DNA of 12,241 bases from Paracoccaceae bacterium (GCA_026982515.1 JALSGY010000407.1:1-12241); one strand, 5' to 3'; shown: positions 1 to 7,135, numbered from the stretch's first letter. Notes: a model not told the origin generated them from the letters alone. A program made the numbers and translations.

Positions 1-68
1 TCATCGAGGTGATGTTCCCGTTGCGCGACATGCCGATGCCTGAAGGCGTCGGTGCGGAGGCGCGGTGA
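1..68 (+). CDS. 3' end of an unidentified gene (partial)
   Basis: An open frame enters from the left edge with codons in phase from base 3 and stops at TGA 66-68. The visible tail is IEVMFPLRDMPMPEGVGAEAR without the first part of the protein, so no family can be named. Nearly all third codon positions are G or C, as in the confirmed genes of this window, which supports real coding rather than chance. The product could be any cytosolic or membrane protein; nothing in these 21 residues is diagnostic. The stop is followed by about 360 bases with no supported gene, so this is probably the last gene of its transcript. Confidence 0.4.
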   Translation, partial: IEVMFPLRDMPMPEGVGAEAR

Positions 69-426
69 CATCAACGTCGTTCGTGGCAGGGTGAAGCGCC
101 GTCGGCCTGTGCCTGCTGGTGCTACCCGGTCATCCGCTGTCCCCAGATGCGACGGTCCCGTGCGGCAAGCCGAATTTGGGGATGCTACCGTTGCGATTCC
201 TTGATCTCCTTCTCGTCGAAGACCGGCAGACAACGAATCATGGCGTGCGTAGGTGTCCGGATTTCGGGGGGCTCAGACGTTGGCGCGGCCCTGGCGGCAA
301 CCGGCGATTCACCGGCATGGCTGAACGCCGGGCGTGGAATGTTGCGCAGGTATTTCAGAACGGAAAGGGCCGACCCGGGCTGCAGAATCAGGAGGCCCTG
401 TAACTCATTGATGATGTGAGATTTTT
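69..426. other. Gene-poor interval between the left-edge gene and tRNA-Asn
   Basis: I see no supported gene in this stretch. Open frames exist on both strands (about 90 codons on the plus strand, and one on the minus strand that runs out of the tRNA), but none has a convincing ribosome binding site, a recognisable domain or codon use like its neighbours. The base composition looks less GC-rich than the flanking genes. Lying just beyond the 3' end of a tRNA gene, it is a typical place for old integration scars, but I find no integrase, no repeat of the tRNA 3' end and no inverted repeats to prove one. Confidence 0.5.
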
Positions 427-501
427 TGGCTCCGGCGGCAGGGATCGAACCTGCGACCAATTGATTAACAGTCAACTGCTCTACCGCTGAGCTACGCCGG
501 A
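427..501 (-). tRNA. tRNA-Asn (anticodon GUU)
   Basis: Read on the minus strand this is a 75-nt cloverleaf with an encoded 3' CCA. The acceptor stem TCCGGCG pairs perfectly with CGCCGGA (7 bp), followed by discriminator G and CCA. The D stem is GCTC/GAGC. The anticodon stem GTTGA/TCAAT (one G-U pair) carries the loop CTGTTAA, giving anticodon GTT for asparagine. The T arm GCAGG-TTCGATC-CCTGC is canonical. All parts are present, so the gene is intact. It stands alone, with no other tRNA next to it. Confidence 0.97.
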
Positions 502-513
502 ATGCCGATGCTG

Positions 514-542
514 CATATAGCAATGGTTGGCGGGGTCGTCCA
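514..542 (-). promoter_or_regulatory. Candidate sigma-70 promoter of tRNA-Asn
   Basis: On the minus strand TGGACG (537-542) and TATATG (514-519) are separated by exactly 17 bp, each matching the sigma-70 consensus at four of six positions. Transcription would begin near base 507, about six bases before the mature tRNA 5' end. This is plausible for a singly transcribed tRNA. The placement is inferred from sequence only. Confidence 0.45.
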
Positions 543-582
543 GAGGGTATTGCGCAATTTCGTGCCCTCAAAGCGGGGATTT

Positions 583-1479
583 TCAGGCCAGCGAGAAACG
601 TGCGGCAAGCGACAGTTCCGGCTCGGCCCGGACCCGGGAATGGTGAACCAGATCAATGAGATGGGCGAAGGCGTTGCGCTCGGCCATAGGGCGCATGCGG
701 GCCGGGATGTCGGTATAGACGCGCGCCGTCAGCTCGGCCACCGTGGCCGGGCCGCGGGCCAGCGCCTCCAGCAGCGCCGCCTCGCGCGATCTGCGATGCG
801 CGAGCAGCCAGCGGGCGCGTTCGGCGGGCTGCGTCACCGGGGCGCCGTGGCCGGGGTAGTAGATACGGTCCTGCCGCGCGGCCAGACGCCTGGTGGAGGT
901 CATGAAGGCGGTCAGGTCGCCGTCGGGCGGCGAGACCAGCGAGGAGGCCCAGCCCATCACGTGATCGCCGGTAAACAGCGCATCACCCAGCGCAAAGCAC
1001 AGGTGATTGCCGAAATGCCCCGGCGTCCACAGCGCGGTGATCCGCCAGCCGGGGCCGGAAATCTCCTGCCCGTCGCGCAGCCGCTCGTGCGGGGCAAAGC
1101 CCGCGTCCACCCCCTCGCCGCCGCCGCTCAGCCCTTCGCGGGCCAGCCTCTCCATCACCTCGCTGCGCCCGGCGCGGCTGTCGCCGAAGGCCAGCACCGG
1201 GGCGCCGGTGGCCTGCGCAAGCGGCCCGGCCAGTGACGAGTGATCCACATGCGAATGGGTCACCAGGATATGGGTGATGCGCTCGCCGGGGGCCAGCGCC
1301 GCGAGGATAGCGCGCAGGTGGGCGGGCTCGGCCGGCCCCGGGTCGATTACTGCCACCTCGCCCTCGCCGATGATGTAGCTGTTGGTGCCCCAATGCGTCA
1401 TCGGCGAGGGATTCGAGGCCAGCACCCGGCGGACGCCGGGCTCGAGCCGTTCCACGGTTTCGGGGCGCGGGCCGTTCAT
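583..1479 (-). CDS. MBL-fold metallo-hydrolase with C-terminal winged helix (LACTB2-like)
   Basis: This 298-residue cytosolic protein belongs to the metallo-beta-lactamase fold. The metal-binding residues are all visible: the THSHVDH motif gives H75, H77, D79 and H80; TPGH gives H155; TGDH gives D172; and YPGHG gives H211. The last ~75 residues look like the winged-helix extension found in LACTB2-type hydrolases (family knowledge), so thioester, lactone or nucleic-acid phosphodiester substrates are all possible. No specific substrate can be read from the sequence. The start at 1479 was chosen because GGAAGGA lies seven bases upstream; an upstream in-frame start at 1515 would add 12 residues without a binding site. 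The gene is divergent from the sensor kinase, with about 40 bp between the starts, so their promoters must overlap or lie inside the opposite gene. Confidence 0.88.
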   Translation of the reverse strand: MNGPRPETVERLEPGVRRVLASNPSPMTHWGTNSYIIGEGEVAVIDPGPAEPAHLRAILAALAPGERITHILVTHSHVDHSSLAGPLAQATGAPVLAFGDSRAGRSEVMERLAREGLSGGGEGVDAGFAPHERLRDGQEISGPGWRITALWTPGHFGNHLCFALGDALFTGDHVMGWASSLVSPPDGDLTAFMTSTRRLAARQDRIYYPGHGAPVTQPAERARWLLAHRRSREAALLEALARGPATVAELTARVYTDIPARMRPMAERNAFAHLIDLVHHSRVRAEPELSLAARFSLA

Positions 1480-1520
1480 ATTCGCTTCCTTCCGGGGCGC
1501 AACTGCGGCTACCAATAGGC

Positions 1521-2843
1521 ATGAATTTCGACTGGCTCAAACGATATATGCCGCGCGGGCTCTATCAGCGCGCGGCGCTGATCCTCGTGCTGCCGATCGT
1601 GACCCTGCAGATCGTCGTCTCGGTGGTGTTCATCCAGCGCCATTTCGAGGATGTCACCCTGCAGATGACGCGGGCGCTGTCGCTCGATCTGCGCTTCCTG
1701 CTTTCGGAGGTGGAAACCTCCGACGATCAGCTCGAGGCCACGGTGCGCATCGCGCGCCTGTCCGATCCGCTGCAGCTGCGGGTGGATCTGCCGGCGGCAG
1801 ATTTCCCCGGCGTGGACCGGCGGGCGTTCTACGATCTCTCGGGGCGGGTGGTGATCGAGGTTCTGCGCCAGCGGCTGCCCGGGGTGATTGCAATCGACCT
1901 GGAGCGCAACCAGCGGCTGGTGAACCTGTGGCTGGAGACGAAATACGGGGCGATGAAGGTGGCTGTGTCGCGCCAGCGGGTCTCGGCCTCGAACCCGCAC
2001 CAGTTTCTGGTGCTGATGGTCTTCGTGGGGCTGGTCATGACGCTGGTGGCCTATGCCTTCCTGCGCAACCAGCTGCGCCCGATCAAGCGACTGGCGCGTG
2101 CGGCAGAGGCCTTCGGCAAGGGCCGGGTGGAGCCCTACAAACCCTCGGGCGCCACCGAGGTGCGCGCCGCCGGCAGCGCCTTTCTGGACATGCGCGCCCG
2201 GATCGAGCGGATGATCGAGCAGCGCACGATGATGCTTTCGGGTGTCAGCCACGATCTGCGCACGCCGCTGACCAGGCTCAAGCTGGCGCTGTCGATGATG
2301 GAGGAGAGCCCCGAAAGGGAAGAGCTGGCCCGCGACGTGGCCGAGATGGAGCGGCTGCTGGAGGAATTTCTTGCCTATGCCCGCGACGATGCGATGGACG
2401 ATCTGCGCGAGACTGATCCGGCCGCTCTGGTGCGCGCGGTGGTCGAGAAGGCGGCCCGCGCCGGCGGGGCGGTGGAACTGGGCGAGGTGCGGGGCGAGGG
2501 GATGGCGATGATGCGCCCGGTGGCGATGAGCCGCGCCCTCGACAACCTGCTGGGCAACGCCCTGCGCTACGGCCGGCGTGCGGTGGTGAGCCTGTTCATC
2601 GCCGAGCGCGCCCTGCGCATCGTGGTCGAGGATGACGGGCCGGGGATTGCGCCGGAGCTGCGCGAAGAGGCGCTCAAGCCGTTTTCCCGCCTTGATGCGG
2701 CGCGCAACCAGGATCGCGGCTCGGGCGTCGGGCTGGGGCTGTCGATCGCCCAGGACATCGCGCGCCGCCACGGCGGCACGCTCCAGCTGCGCGACAGCAC
2801 CCGCCTGGGCGGCCTGCGGGCCGAGATCGTGCTGCCCAGGTAG
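1521..2843 (+). CDS. EnvZ-like membrane sensor histidine kinase
   Basis: This 440-residue inner-membrane kinase senses a signal through a periplasmic loop and phosphorylates a response regulator. Domains in order are: transmembrane helix ~17-38, periplasmic region ~39-160, second helix ~161-182, a HAMP linker ~183-235, the dimerisation domain with phospho-acceptor H244 in VSHDLRTPL, then the ATPase domain. The N box is DNLLGNALRYG (N346), the G1 box DDGPGI (371-376) and the G2 box GSGVGLGLS (400-408). All catalytic motifs are intact. The overall look is EnvZ-like and would suit an OmpR-type partner, but no response regulator lies on either side, so the kinase is orphan within this window. The ATG has only a weak ribosome binding site; it is chosen because the cytosolic tail and first helix follow at the normal distance. 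The signal sensed cannot be inferred. Confidence 0.92.
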   Translation: MNFDWLKRYMPRGLYQRAALILVLPIVTLQIVVSVVFIQRHFEDVTLQMTRALSLDLRFLLSEVETSDDQLEATVRIARLSDPLQLRVDLPAADFPGVDRRAFYDLSGRVVIEVLRQRLPGVIAIDLERNQRLVNLWLETKYGAMKVAVSRQRVSASNPHQFLVLMVFVGLVMTLVAYAFLRNQLRPIKRLARAAEAFGKGRVEPYKPSGATEVRAAGSAFLDMRARIERMIEQRTMMLSGVSHDLRTPLTRLKLALSMMEESPEREELARDVAEMERLLEEFLAYARDDAMDDLRETDPAALVRAVVEKAARAGGAVELGEVRGEGMAMMRPVAMSRALDNLLGNALRYGRRAVVSLFIAERALRIVVEDDGPGIAPELREEALKPFSRLDAARNQDRGSGVGLGLSIAQDIARRHGGTLQLRDSTRLGGLRAEIVLPR

Positions 2844-2863
2844 AGAGCCCCGGGCTCCTCTTT
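2843..2863 (+). terminator. Hairpin after the sensor kinase gene, weak terminator candidate
   Basis: Directly at the kinase stop codon a stem GAGCC/GGCTC closes a three-base loop (gagcc-ccg-ggctc). It can extend with a bulge to a further GAG/CTC pairing and is followed by only three T residues. It sits between two convergent genes, where a terminator is expected, but the T tract is too short for confidence. Confidence 0.35.
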
Positions 2864-2894
2864 GCCGCAGCAGGGCCGGGCGGCGGGCGCGTCT

Positions 2895-5621
2895 TCACCC
2901 TCCGGCCTCCCGGATCAGGGCGCGCAGCCGCGCCGGGGTGATCGGCAGGCGGCGGGGGCGCACCCCGGTAGCCGCGGCGATGGCATTGGCGATTGCCGCG
3001 GCGGTGGGCACCAGCACGTGCTCGCCCAGCCCCTTGGCGCCATGGGGGCCAAGCGGGTCGGGCTCTTCGATGATCATCACCTCCACGGGCGGTACGTCGC
3101 CCACGGTGGGAATCAGGTAATCATGCAGGTTCTCGGTGCGGCCGGGGAGGTATTCCTCCATCAGCGCCATGCCAAGGCCCTGGGCGATGCCGCCTTCCAC
3201 CTGGCCCTCCACCAGCAGCGGGTTGATGGCGCGCCCCACGTCATGGGCAGCCGCCATGCGCAGCACGCGGGTGGTGCCCAGTTCCATGTCCACCTCGACC
3301 ACCGCCAGCTGCGCGCCGTATCCGAACTGGGCGTAGGGTGCACCCTGGCCGTTTTCGTCGAGCGCCCGGGTGGGCGGATCCCAGCTTTCCTCGCCGCGCA
3401 GCACATACCCTTCGGTATCGGGGGGCAGGCGCGCGGGGTCGATTTCGTGTGTCTTGCCATTGTCCAGAATGCGCAGGCGCCCGCCGTCGGGGACGATCCG
3501 CGCCCCGGCGGAGGCGTTCACCAGCCGCAGAATGTGCTCCCGCAGCGCCGCGCCCGCCAGCCGCGCGGCATTGCCCGAGACGAAGGTCTGGCGCGAGGCG
3601 GAAGTCTTGCCGGCGTCCGGCGTGAGGTCGGTATCGGGCCCCATCAGGGTGAGCGCAGAAAGCGGCACCCCAAGGGCCTGGGCGAAGATCTGGGCGATCA
3701 CCGTATTGGCGCCCTGGCCGATGTCCACCGCGCCCTGGTGCAGCACCAGCGCCCCGTCGGCGCGCAGCCCGGCGCGGATGGTCGAGGGGTTGGGCAGCGA
3801 GGTGTTGCCGCAGCCATACCAGCCCGCCGCCAGCCCCACGCCCCGGCGCAGGCTGCCGCCGCCGGCGTTGAAATCCTCGGCCGCGGCGCATTCGGCCGCC
3901 CAGCCCGGGCGCAGCGCCTCGAGACAGGGACTGATGCCGACGCCGCGCGCGAAAACCTGTCCGCAGACCGTGGCCACCCCGTTGTCGAGCGCGTTGAGCA
4001 GCCGGAACTCCAGCGCGTCCATCCCCAGTTTCGCGGCCAGCTCGTCGAACAGGCATTCCTGGGCGAAGGCCGCCTGCGGCACGCCGAAACCGCGGAAGGC
4101 GCCGGCGGGCGGGGCGTGGGTGTGGATGGCGCGGGCGCGGGCGAGATAGTCGGCCACCCGGTATGGGCCGGAGGCGTGCACCGGCACCCGGCTGGCCACC
4201 GTCGGCCCCCACGAGGCATAGGCGCCGGTGTCGAAATCGGCGGCGAAATCGACCCCCCGCAGATGCCCGTCATGGGCCGCGCCCACCGCCAGGCGGATCC
4301 GCGCCGGGTGGCGCTTGGTGGTCGATTGCATGGATTCGCAGCGCGAATAGGCCATGCGCACCGGCCGGCCCGTCCTCAGTGCCCCCAGCGCCAGGAAGGG
4401 TTGCACCGAAAGGTCGAGCTTGGTGCCGAACCCCCCACCCACTGCGGTGGGGCGGATGCGGATGCGCTCCTCGGGCCAGGAAAGGATCCGGGCCAGCGCC
4501 TCGCGGTCCATCATCGGGGCCTGGGTGCAGGCGTGCACCTCCAGCCGCCCGTCGCCGTCAAGGCGGGCGAACCCCGCCTCGGGCTCGATACAGGCATGTT
4601 CCACGAAGGAGGTCTCGAAGACCCCTTCCACCACCACATCCGCCGCCGCAAGTGCGGCCTGCGCGTCACCGCACCGCACCAGCCCCTCGCACATCACGTT
4701 GCCGGGCCGGTCCTCGTGCAGTTGCGGCGCGCCGGGGGCGGTGGCCGCGGCCGGGCCTTGCACGGTGGGAAGCGCCTGCCAGACGACGGGGAAGTCTTCG
4801 TCGGCGAGGCCGCGCAGCGCCTCGGGCGTGGCGACGATGGCGGCGACGGGCTCGCCGCGAAAGCGCGCCACCCCTTCGGCGAAGACCGGCTGGTCGGCGA
4901 AGGCGGGGATCACGCCGAAACGGTTGAGGCCGGGGATGTCGCGGGCCGTCAGCACGGCCGCGATGCCGGGGCGCGCGGCGAAGGCCTCGAGATCGCCGAA
5001 GGTGAAGGAGGCATGGGCATGAGGAGAGCGCACCAGGCAGATCTCCAGCGTGCCGGAAGGGGCGATGTCGTCGCCGAAGGCCTCGCGCCCTTCCACCTTC
5101 GCGGCGCCGTCGATGCGCCGGATCGCCGCCCCCACGCCGCCCTCGGCGGCCCGGCGCCGGCCCGCGCCCGCGGCCATCACCGCGGCAATGATCTTGCGAT
5201 AGCCGGTACAGCGGCACAGCACCCCGGCCAGCGCCTCTTCCACCCGGGCCTCGTCGGGGGCGGAGGTTTCGCGCAACAGCGCGGTGGCCGAAACCATCAT
5301 CCCCGGGGTGCAGATGCCGCATTGGGCGGCGGCGAAATCCTGAAAGCTTTCGGCCAGCGCCCGGGTGACAGGGTCCTGCGCCACCAGCCCCGAAAGCGTC
5401 TCTACCCGCCGCCCTTCGGCGCGCTGCGCCGGCACCAGGCAGGCGCAGACCGGCGCCCCGTCGAGCAGCACCGTGCAGGACCCGCAATCGCCCGCCTCGC
5501 AGCCCACCTTGACGTCGCGCGCGCCGAGCCGCTCGCGCAGGGCCCGGGAGAGGCGCTCGCCGGGGGCGACGGCGACCTCCACCGCCGCGCCGTTGAGGGT
5601 GAAGCGGGTGCGCTCAGCCAT
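2895..5621 (-). CDS. Fused [2Fe-2S] / molybdenum-cofactor subunit of a xanthine-dehydrogenase-family hydroxylase
   Basis: This 908-residue protein hydroxylates a substrate carbon with water-derived oxygen at a molybdenum site and passes electrons through two [2Fe-2S] clusters. Cluster cysteines are C41, C46, C49 and C61 (plant-ferredoxin type), and C101, C104, C136 and C138 (QCGICTPGMM and CRCTGY). A linker to ~165 leads into the Moco domains. Visible there are GGGFGTK (395-401), AFRGFGVPQ (508-516), DIGQGANT (633-640) and GAKGLGE, whose E867 is the predicted catalytic base. Fusion and length resemble the Desulfovibrio aldehyde oxidoreductase, but that enzyme lacks a FAD subunit, and here a separate FAD gene overlaps the start by 8 nt. 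So the fused protein probably works with the FAD protein in one complex. GGAGGG eight bases upstream supports the start. Linkage to an enamidase suggests an N-heterocycle as substrate; xanthine or an aldehyde remains possible. Confidence 0.93.
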   Translation of the reverse strand: MAERTRFTLNGAAVEVAVAPGERLSRALRERLGARDVKVGCEAGDCGSCTVLLDGAPVCACLVPAQRAEGRRVETLSGLVAQDPVTRALAESFQDFAAAQCGICTPGMMVSATALLRETSAPDEARVEEALAGVLCRCTGYRKIIAAVMAAGAGRRRAAEGGVGAAIRRIDGAAKVEGREAFGDDIAPSGTLEICLVRSPHAHASFTFGDLEAFAARPGIAAVLTARDIPGLNRFGVIPAFADQPVFAEGVARFRGEPVAAIVATPEALRGLADEDFPVVWQALPTVQGPAAATAPGAPQLHEDRPGNVMCEGLVRCGDAQAALAAADVVVEGVFETSFVEHACIEPEAGFARLDGDGRLEVHACTQAPMMDREALARILSWPEERIRIRPTAVGGGFGTKLDLSVQPFLALGALRTGRPVRMAYSRCESMQSTTKRHPARIRLAVGAAHDGHLRGVDFAADFDTGAYASWGPTVASRVPVHASGPYRVADYLARARAIHTHAPPAGAFRGFGVPQAAFAQECLFDELAAKLGMDALEFRLLNALDNGVATVCGQVFARGVGISPCLEALRPGWAAECAAAEDFNAGGGSLRRGVGLAAGWYGCGNTSLPNPSTIRAGLRADGALVLHQGAVDIGQGANTVIAQIFAQALGVPLSALTLMGPDTDLTPDAGKTSASRQTFVSGNAARLAGAALREHILRLVNASAGARIVPDGGRLRILDNGKTHEIDPARLPPDTEGYVLRGEESWDPPTRALDENGQGAPYAQFGYGAQLAVVEVDMELGTTRVLRMAAAHDVGRAINPLLVEGQVEGGIAQGLGMALMEEYLPGRTENLHDYLIPTVGDVPPVEVMIIEEPDPLGPHGAKGLGEHVLVPTAAAIANAIAAATGVRPRRLPITPARLRALIREAGG

Positions 5622-6489
5622 CGGCCGGCCCTCCCGCGGCGTTCAGCGCGCGGCCCGCCAGCACGCCGGCCGCCTCGCGCCGCCAGGCGGCGTCGGCGCG
5701 GATGTCGGCGATGGGGGAAAGCGGGGAAAGGTGTTCATCCCTCGCCAGCCCCGGCTCGGCCAGCACCGCCAGGGGCCGGCCCTTCAGCGCCTGCTCCAGC
5801 CCCGGCAGGCGGCAGACCACCGGCGAGCAGGCCCCCACCGCCACGCGCGCCGTCCCGATGCGGCCCGCATCGGGGGCAATCAGCGCGGCCGCCATCGCGA
5901 AGGAGATCACCTGATGTTTCCGGCTGCCGATCTTGAGGAAGGCGCTGCGCGCGCGCTCGGGCGGGGCGGGGATGTGCAGGGCCACCAGCAGCTCGTCCGG
6001 GGCCAGCGCCGTCTGGCGCGGGCCGGTGATGAAACGCGACAGGGCCAGGCGGCGACGGCCGCGGGCCGAGGCCAGCTCCACCTCGGCCTCGAGCACCAGA
6101 AGCGGCGGCACCCCGTCGGCGGCGGGCGAGGCGTTGCACAGGTTGCCGGCGATGGTGGCCACATTCCGGACTTGCACCGCGCCCACCTGCGCTGCTGCCT
6201 GGCGCAAGGCGTCAAAGGCCGGCGGCAGGGCGGCGGTGGCGATCTGGCTCCAGGTGGTGGTGGCCCCGATCCGCCAGCTGCCGCCCTCTTTGCGGATGCC
6301 GCGCAAGCCGGGGATGGCGGTGATGTCCATGAGCTTCGGCATCGGCCCCGCGTCCCGGGCGGGGTAGAAATCGGTGGCCCCGGCGATCACGAAAACGCCA
6401 CCCCGCGCCAGAATCTCCAGCGCCTCGTCCACACAGGAGGGGGTCAGGTAGCCCAAGGTGCGTTTCCGTCTCCCGAAGTTCGTTAGCAT
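5614..6489 (-). CDS. FAD-binding subunit of molybdenum hydroxylase
   Basis: This 291-residue subunit receives electrons from the [2Fe-2S] clusters and hands them to NAD+ or another acceptor. FAD-binding signatures of the xanthine dehydrogenase / CO dehydrogenase medium subunit are visible: VIAGATDFYP (34-43; usual form AGGTD) and TIAGNLCNASPAADG (112-126). The C-terminal half matches the flavoprotein C-terminal domain, and there is no extra iron-sulfur insertion. Its stop overlaps the start of the fused molybdenum subunit by 8 nt, so the two are co-translated. The start lies five codons from the usual TLGYLTP beginning. There is no Shine-Dalgarno sequence; instead an exact TTGACA -35 element 28 bp upstream places the predicted transcript start on the ATG, implying a leaderless message. 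Confidence 0.9.
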   Translation of the reverse strand: MLTNFGRRKRTLGYLTPSCVDEALEILARGGVFVIAGATDFYPARDAGPMPKLMDITAIPGLRGIRKEGGSWRIGATTTWSQIATAALPPAFDALRQAAAQVGAVQVRNVATIAGNLCNASPAADGVPPLLVLEAEVELASARGRRRLALSRFITGPRQTALAPDELLVALHIPAPPERARSAFLKIGSRKHQVISFAMAAALIAPDAGRIGTARVAVGACSPVVCRLPGLEQALKGRPLAVLAEPGLARDEHLSPLSPIADIRADAAWRREAAGVLAGRALNAAGGPADG

Positions 6490-6496
6490 GCGAACG
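6481..6496 (-). promoter_or_regulatory. Candidate MarR operator site 1 over the FAD-subunit start
   Basis: The plus strand reads CGTTAGCATGCGAACG, a 16-bp palindrome with seven of eight pairs matched. It covers the predicted transcription start and the ATG of the FAD subunit. Thirteen of fifteen bases recur at 7112-7126 upstream of the enamidase gene. A site at this place would block transcription when bound, as expected for a MarR repressor. The assignment to the adjacent MarR protein is inference. Confidence 0.55.
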
Positions 6497-6523
6497 GTAT
6501 GGCGGCCGGGTCCGGCTTGTCAA
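6495..6523 (-). promoter_or_regulatory. Candidate promoter of the FAD/molybdenum hydroxylase operon
   Basis: On the minus strand an exact TTGACA lies at 6518-6523. About 16-17 bp further on, a weak -10 element (CATACC/ATACCG, 6495-6501) follows. Transcription would begin at about 6488, that is at the ATG itself. The promoter lies in the 61-bp gap after marR, so the hydroxylase genes can be expressed apart from marR. The -35 is strong and the -10 poor, hence moderate confidence. Confidence 0.45.
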
Positions 6524-6550
6524 TTTTCCACCTGCGCCGCGGCGGTGGCC

Positions 6551-6997
6551 TCAGGCCAGCTTGCGCAGAAGTTCAATGAAGAGTTTCCGCTCGTCGGGGG
6601 CAAGCGGGGCTAGGGTTTCCTCCGAGACCACATGCCCCGCCGCCTGCAGTACGGGGATCATGGACTTGCTCTTTTCGCTCAGCGAGATCAGCGTGCGCCG
6701 GCGGTCCGCCGGATCGGGGGAGAGCCGCACCAGCCCCTTGGCGCGCAGCCGGTCGACCACGCCCTTGATGGTGGCCACGTCCATGCCCGTCAGCCGCCCC
6801 AGCCGGTTCTGCGAGCACTGGCCCAGCTCGGCGGTGCGGATCAGGGCCGAGAACTGCATCGGCGTCAGCCCCTCGGGGGCGAGGCTCTGAAAGATCGCCA
6901 CGTGGCGCTGGTTGGCCAGGCGCAGCAGGAAGCCCACCTGCTCTTCCAGCCGATAGGGCCGGCGGGGCTGCGCTTCTTTGCTGTCAGGGTCTGCCAC
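6551..6997 (-). CDS. MarR-family transcriptional regulator
   Basis: This 148-residue DNA-binding protein has the MarR winged-helix plan: an N-terminal dimer helix, the helix-turn-helix around residues 47-90 (MQFSALIRTAELG then RLTGMDVATIKGVVDRL), and the wing with DPADRRRT (95-102). Such regulators usually repress neighbouring genes until a small aromatic ligand binds; NicR of the Pseudomonas nicotinate pathway belongs to this family. The start is GTG at 6997, with a GGGG stretch upstream. The gene stands between a molybdenum hydroxylase operon on its own strand and a divergent enamidase operon. Two near-identical palindromic sites lie at the two promoters, so it is probably the shared repressor. 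A ligand such as the pathway substrate or hydroxylated product is inferred, not shown. Confidence 0.92.
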   Translation of the reverse strand: MADPDSKEAQPRRPYRLEEQVGFLLRLANQRHVAIFQSLAPEGLTPMQFSALIRTAELGQCSQNRLGRLTGMDVATIKGVVDRLRAKGLVRLSPDPADRRRTLISLSEKSKSMIPVLQAAGHVVSEETLAPLAPDERKLFIELLRKLA

Positions 6998-7030
6998 CTC
7001 CGGCCCCTTTCACTGGTTTTCCTCGGGGCG

Positions 7031-7058
7031 TTGGTACTTGGACGCCCGGCGGATTCAA
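7031..7058 (-). promoter_or_regulatory. Candidate marR promoter
   Basis: On the minus strand TTGAAT (7053-7058) and TACCAA (7031-7036) are spaced by 16 bp, four and three matches to consensus respectively. Transcription would begin near 7024, leaving a leader of about 26 bases with a GGGG ribosome binding site. A perfect six-base inverted repeat GGGCGT/ACGCCC (7026-7031 and 7042-7047) overlaps the -10 region. This is a tentative placement. Confidence 0.3.
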
Positions 7059-7091
7059 AGCGGGTTTTTGCCCGCCGCCTGGGCGTGCCGC

Positions 7092-7119
7092 TTGATCGGG
7101 GGGGCGAACATGTTAGCCT
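7092..7119 (+). promoter_or_regulatory. Candidate promoter of the enamidase / radical SAM operon
   Basis: TTGATC (7092-7097) and TAGCCT (7114-7119) are spaced by 16 bp. Each is a partial match to the sigma-70 consensus, and the predicted start is near 7126. The -10 element lies inside candidate MarR operator site 2. This mirrors the arrangement at the hydroxylase operon, where the site also sits on the transcription start. The elements alone are weak; the parallel placement adds some support. Confidence 0.35.
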
Positions 7120-7135
7120 GCAAACGAGTTGCAGG
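7111..7135 (+). promoter_or_regulatory. Candidate MarR operator site 2 and adjoining perfect inverted repeat
   Basis: GTTAGCCTGCAAACG (7112-7126) matches site 1 (6482-6496) at 13 of 15 bases. Overlapping it is a perfect dyad CCTGCAA-N5-TTGCAGG (7117-7135). The region lies 28-52 bases upstream of the enamidase ATG, over the predicted -10 and transcription start. Both features are typical of MarR-class operators. It is unclear which of the two overlapping symmetries the regulator reads. Confidence 0.55.

Noticed and set aside
185..571. A 128-codon minus-strand frame running through the tRNA gene.
   Set aside because: About a fifth of it is the tRNA itself read as protein, a common false open frame, and the remainder has no recognisable domain.
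4157..4174. SGPYR in the molybdenum subunit as a formylglycine-type target (S-X-P-X-R) of the radical SAM enzyme.
   Set aside because: The GPYR segment lies in a region generally conserved in this hydroxylase family, including members with no anSME partner, so the match is probably chance.
2862..5936. A 1,024-codon open frame on the plus strand opposite the molybdenum hydroxylase.
   Set aside because: It is a codon-bias shadow of a clearly recognised gene. It has no domain, is low in complexity, and runs across two genes of the other strand.
7060..7075. The hairpin GCGGG-TTTTTG-CCCGC upstream of marR as a terminator.
   Set aside because: The T run is in the loop and not after the stem, and both neighbouring genes start here rather than end.
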